Shown here in pieces: positions 21,936 to 24,201 of a stretch of DNA of 24,201 bases. Each line of letters starts with the position of its first letter. Within the stretch, counting starts at the first letter, position 1. The notes under the pieces were generated by a model. The model made no database searches. It worked only from the letters and a program-made list of their open reading frames with translations, and had not been told where the DNA came from. Source of the stretch: Lachnospiraceae bacterium M18-1. Its GTDB lineage: Bacteria; Bacillota; Clostridia; Lachnospirales; Lachnospiraceae. The stretch covers positions 960,353 to 984,553 of the forward strand of contig KE159610.1 of NCBI GenBank assembly GCA_000403295.2, read 5' to 3'. The position numbers and the translations under genes are program-made.

Positions 21936-21981
21936 CCTCCATTTCGATTCAGGCGTGGTTGACGGGTGAATCGAATAGAGG
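21936..21981 (-). promoter_or_regulatory. Hairpin burying the Shine-Dalgarno of the outer sigma-like gene
   Basis: On the minus strand CCTCTATTCGATTC (21981-21968) pairs with GAATCGAAATGGAGG (21950-21936). Eight perfect pairs TTCGATTC/GAATCGAA continue, past one bulged A, into six pairs covering TGGAGG, the ribosome-binding site. A second perfect stem, GGGGACC/GGTCCCC (21983-22004), lies just upstream in the leader. Confidence 0.7.
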
Positions 21982-22145
21982 CGGGGACCGGCAGCTGGGT
22001 CCCCACAAACAATGGAACCTATGAAATTGTCGGGCTATGCAGAAAAAGCGCGGGGCAGGGGGAGGTTTGTCGTTTCTCTTTCCCCATACAGTGCGCTTTT
22101 TGTCTTTTTTGCCAGAATATCCCTTCTTTTTGCCGAAAAAGGGCA

Positions 22146-22189
22146 GACAAAAACAGGGCGCAGATGATTGTTGCATCATCTGCGCCCTG
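22146..22189 (-). terminator. Terminator for minus-strand transcription from the surface-protein gene
   Basis: A perfect 15-bp stem, CAGGGCGCAGATGAT (22154-22168) with ATCATCTGCGCCCTG (22175-22189) and a 6-base loop, is followed on the minus strand by TTTTTGTC. It would end the surface-protein transcript before the sigma-like gene. Confidence 0.92.
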
Positions 22190-22403
22190 AACGTATCGGT
22201 TATTCTGTTATTCAAGCCTCTGCCCCATAAGGGCAGAGATAGATCAAAAGGGACGTTTACGCATAGACGGCCTCCATAAAATTAACCGCTATGCGACAAA
22301 GAAGGATTGGGTCAGCCGGGATTGCGGCACCTAATTACCTCACAACGGTATTCGGTTGTATCGCTTCAGGAATCTCCAAGGCTGATGCCGCTCCTTTCCC
22401 GTC
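22190..22403. other. Intergenic region downstream of the surface-protein gene
   Basis: No gene was found. A hairpin CTCTGCCC/GGGCAGAG (22218-22225 with 22231-22238) and an inverted repeat CGCATAG/CTATGCG (22260-22266 with 22289-22295) are present. The stretch from 22,005 to 22,145, on the other side of the terminator, also shows no gene and is probably leader DNA of the sigma-like gene. Confidence 0.5.
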
Positions 22404-24201
22404 CTATTTTCTGGCCCCGTCCGAGCCGATGGTGTAACCGTCAATGGTGGTATTGACCGCCATTGAACCGTCCGAATAGAAATAGTACCATTTACCGTCA
22501 ATCTGTTTCCAGCCGCCAGTAAACATCCAGCCGTTACTGTCCAGCCAGTACCATTTTTTATCGTCTTGCAGCCAGCCGGTGGCAGGTTTCCCGTTTTTCA
22601 TGTACTGCCAGGAGCCGCTATGATTCTGTACCCATCCCTGGGCGGTCTGCGGGTCAATGACAATCTCCACAAACCGCCGCAGGACGGTAGCGACCTCGGC
22701 GCGGGTGGCGGTTCCTTTCGGGTCAAAGCGGTTGCCGCCTTTCCCCGCCATGATACCCGCCTGCTGCATGGCTTTGACCTCCTTTGCCGCCCAGCCGCTG
22801 ATCTGCGCGTTGTCCGCAAAGGTCACAGCTTCATGGGCAACCGGCAGGTCATAGCCCAGCTTTTTCGCGTAATTTGCCATAATGACCGCCATCTGTTCCC
22901 TGGTGATATTGGTGTCCGGGGAAAAGGTGGTGGCGGTAGTGCCGTTTACAATGCCTTTTTCTGCCGCCCAGTTCACATAAGGGGCGTAGTAGGCATCTGC
23001 TTTCACATCGGTGAATTTCCCGGTTTTGTAGCTGTCCGGGTCAATGCCTGCCAGCCGCCCCAAGGCGGTGACAAACATCCCCCGCGTCATGCCCATATTG
23101 GGGCTGAACTGGTTGTTTCCAGTACCGGTGAGCAGCCCCCGGCTGGCTACAAAGATGATGTTATCCTCCGCCCAATGGTTCTTAATGTCCGTAAAGTCCG
23201 GGGCAGGGTTCTTGTAGCCTATGCCGTAGATGCTGAAATGCCCGGCTTCAAAGACAACCGTACCCAGGTCAGGGTCATAGCTGGATCTTGTCAGCCATTC
23301 CACCTTGCCCTTGCCATCCACATAGACCGCATAGAGATTTCCGGCCTGCTCCTCCTTTGCCGGAGCATAAGGCAGACGGACAGCGATGGTGTGGCCGTCA
23401 AAATCGGTAATCGGCGTTTCCTTTCCACCGGCGAGATACACCAGCGACAGGTCATAGACCGGCCTTGTGCCGATGGCAGCTTTGGCCTCCTTGGACAAGC
23501 TGGCCTGACTAATCTGTTTTACCCGGAGGATAATGTCGCCGTTTGCTGATGCCGTATCCAGCCATTTCAGCAGGCCGGCATCCATTCCCTCCACAATTAC
23601 GCCCTCAATATTGATTTCCAGCCGTTTTACCTTCTCCCGGACAAGGGTATCCAAAGTTTGGGCCTTGATTGTCACGCTGAAAGAGGTCTGGCCCTTTTGG
23701 GGGCTGACAGGAATGACAACCGCCACGCCGTTTGCGGTATTGCCGTTCTTTTTCGCATCGTTCTTTGCCGCGTTGATGGCGGACTGGACAGCGCCGTTAT
23801 CCAGTGCCACATTCCCGTTTTTATCCGGTGCTGCCGGTTTGGTCTGGCTGGTGGTAGGAGTGTCCGGCTTGGTTTCGTCGGGACGTGCTACAATCGTGGA
23901 GCCGCCGCCGGAGGAACCATTGTCACCGCTGGAAGAACCGTTGCCGCCGGACGAGGAACCTCCCCCGCTGCCGGAACCGCCAGAGTTTCCGCCGCCGTTG
24001 CTGTTTTTTACAAATACTGCTTTGACGGTCACATTAGTGTCGGGCATGGTAAAGCTGTTGTTGCTGATTGTCACGCCGCCGGAAATCACTTGCCATTCCT
24101 TGAAGCGATAGCCGCTGTCCGGTGTGGCGTTCAGGGTGATTTTTGTCCCTTTCTCCGCTGATGTCGGAGAAGCGGAAGCTGTGCCGCCGGTTCCAGCCTG
24201 C
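22404..24201 (-). CDS. SLH-domain surface protein with InlB-type repeat and cell-wall-binding repeats, N-terminus missing
   Basis: The minus-strand frame is open to the window edge, so at least 599 residues are seen and the true start lies beyond 24,201; the GTG at 24,089 is internal. In order from the N-terminal side it has four parts. First is a divergent InlB B-repeat (KITLNATPDSGYRFKEWQV to TMPDTNVTVKAVF, about 24,190-24,010). Next is a Gly/Ser-rich linker (about 24,010-23,880), then an unclassified domain (about 23,830-23,215). Then come three SLH domains (FTDIKNHWAED, FTDVKADAYYAPYVNWA, FADNAQISGWAAKEV; about 23,205-22,650). Last is a tail of aromatic repeats (SWQYMKNGKPATGWLQ, KKWYWLDSNGWM, KWYYFYSDGSM; about 22,640-22,410) of the choline-binding or cell-wall-binding type. 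It is exported and non-covalently bound to the wall. It may be outer-element cargo or chromosomal. Confidence 0.9.
   Translation of the reverse strand, partial: QAGTGGTASASPTSAEKGTKITLNATPDSGYRFKEWQVISGGVTISNNSFTMPDTNVTVKAVFVKNSNGGGNSGGSGSGGGSSSGGNGSSSGDNGSSGGGSTIVARPDETKPDTPTTSQTKPAAPDKNGNVALDNGAVQSAINAAKNDAKKNGNTANGVAVVIPVSPQKGQTSFSVTIKAQTLDTLVREKVKRLEINIEGVIVEGMDAGLLKWLDTASANGDIILRVKQISQASLSKEAKAAIGTRPVYDLSLVYLAGGKETPITDFDGHTIAVRLPYAPAKEEQAGNLYAVYVDGKGKVEWLTRSSYDPDLGTVVFEAGHFSIYGIGYKNPAPDFTDIKNHWAEDNIIFVASRGLLTGTGNNQFSPNMGMTRGMFVTALGRLAGIDPDSYKTGKFTDVKADAYYAPYVNWAAEKGIVNGTTATTFSPDTNITREQMAVIMANYAKKLGYDLPVAHEAVTFADNAQISGWAAKEVKAMQQAGIMAGKGGNRFDPKGTATRAEVATVLRRFVEIVIDPQTAQGWVQNHSGSWQYMKNGKPATGWLQDDKKWYWLDSNGWMFTGGWKQIDGKWYYFYSDGSMAVNTTIDGYTIGSDGARK

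Noticed and set aside
22154..22189. 15-bp perfect inverted repeat considered as a transposon end
   Set aside because: It has a 6-base loop and a U-tract on the minus strand and lies downstream of a gene, so it is a terminator.
22566..23549. 327-codon + strand frame opposite the surface-protein gene
   Set aside because: It is the antisense shadow of SLH-encoding DNA, which has clear family motifs on the minus strand.

Overview
The window is mobile DNA from a Gram-positive Clostridia-type bacterium, most like gut Lachnospiraceae or Oscillospiraceae. The evidence is strong GGAGG ribosome-binding sites, Tn1549/CTn-type conjugation genes, a TndX/TnpX-type large serine recombinase, a TnpW gene and an S-layer-homology surface protein. 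No rRNA, tRNA, CRISPR array or housekeeping gene was seen.

From 1 to about 20,596 lies the right-hand part of an integrative conjugative element (ICE); its left end is outside the window. The conjugation operon (1-11,834, + strand) runs: relaxase C-terminus, PcfB, ArdC-like protein, a small protein, VirD4/TcpA coupling ATPase, Maff2/VirB2-like pilin, VirB6/TrbL-like channel, a small unknown protein, PrgI, VirB4 ATPase, a DUF6075-like protein, class B sortase, and a membrane-anchored bifunctional cell-wall hydrolase (CD1108 type). The coding density, overlaps and lack of internal promoters suggest one long transcript.

From 11,862 to 16,648 is a visibly AT-rich cargo module. It holds an XRE-type regulator gene broken by an in-frame stop, a divergent OmpR-type response regulator and histidine kinase pair, and an FtsX-type permease with its ATPase and a small cysteine-rich KTR protein. 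The layout resembles VncRS/Vex peptide-export systems. Matching operator-like sequences lie upstream of the regulator and upstream of the transporter, so the two operons are probably one regulon.

From 16,650 to 20,590 is the ICE recombination module: a sigma-70-region-4-like regulator with its Shine-Dalgarno sequence buried in a hairpin, about 500 nt of structured non-coding DNA, a MazF/PemK-like protein with a zinc ribbon, a TnpW-like small protein, and the serine recombinase behind its own strong promoter.

Just past the recombinase, at about 20,592, the ICE ends inside the first codons of another serine recombinase gene read from the minus strand. That gene belongs to a second element with the same order in mirror image: a homologous sigma-like gene (also with a Shine-Dalgarno-masking hairpin), a non-coding region sharing a sequence block with the ICE, TnpW, then the interrupted recombinase. 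One ICE has therefore landed in, and disabled, the recombinase of a related element. To the right, on the minus strand, is a truncated surface protein with an InlB-type repeat, three SLH domains and cell-wall-binding repeats. Whether it belongs to the outer element cannot be decided here.

The strongest leads are the nested insertion, the conserved 'masked sigma gene - structured RNA - TnpW - recombinase' cassette present twice, and the shared operator in the cargo.
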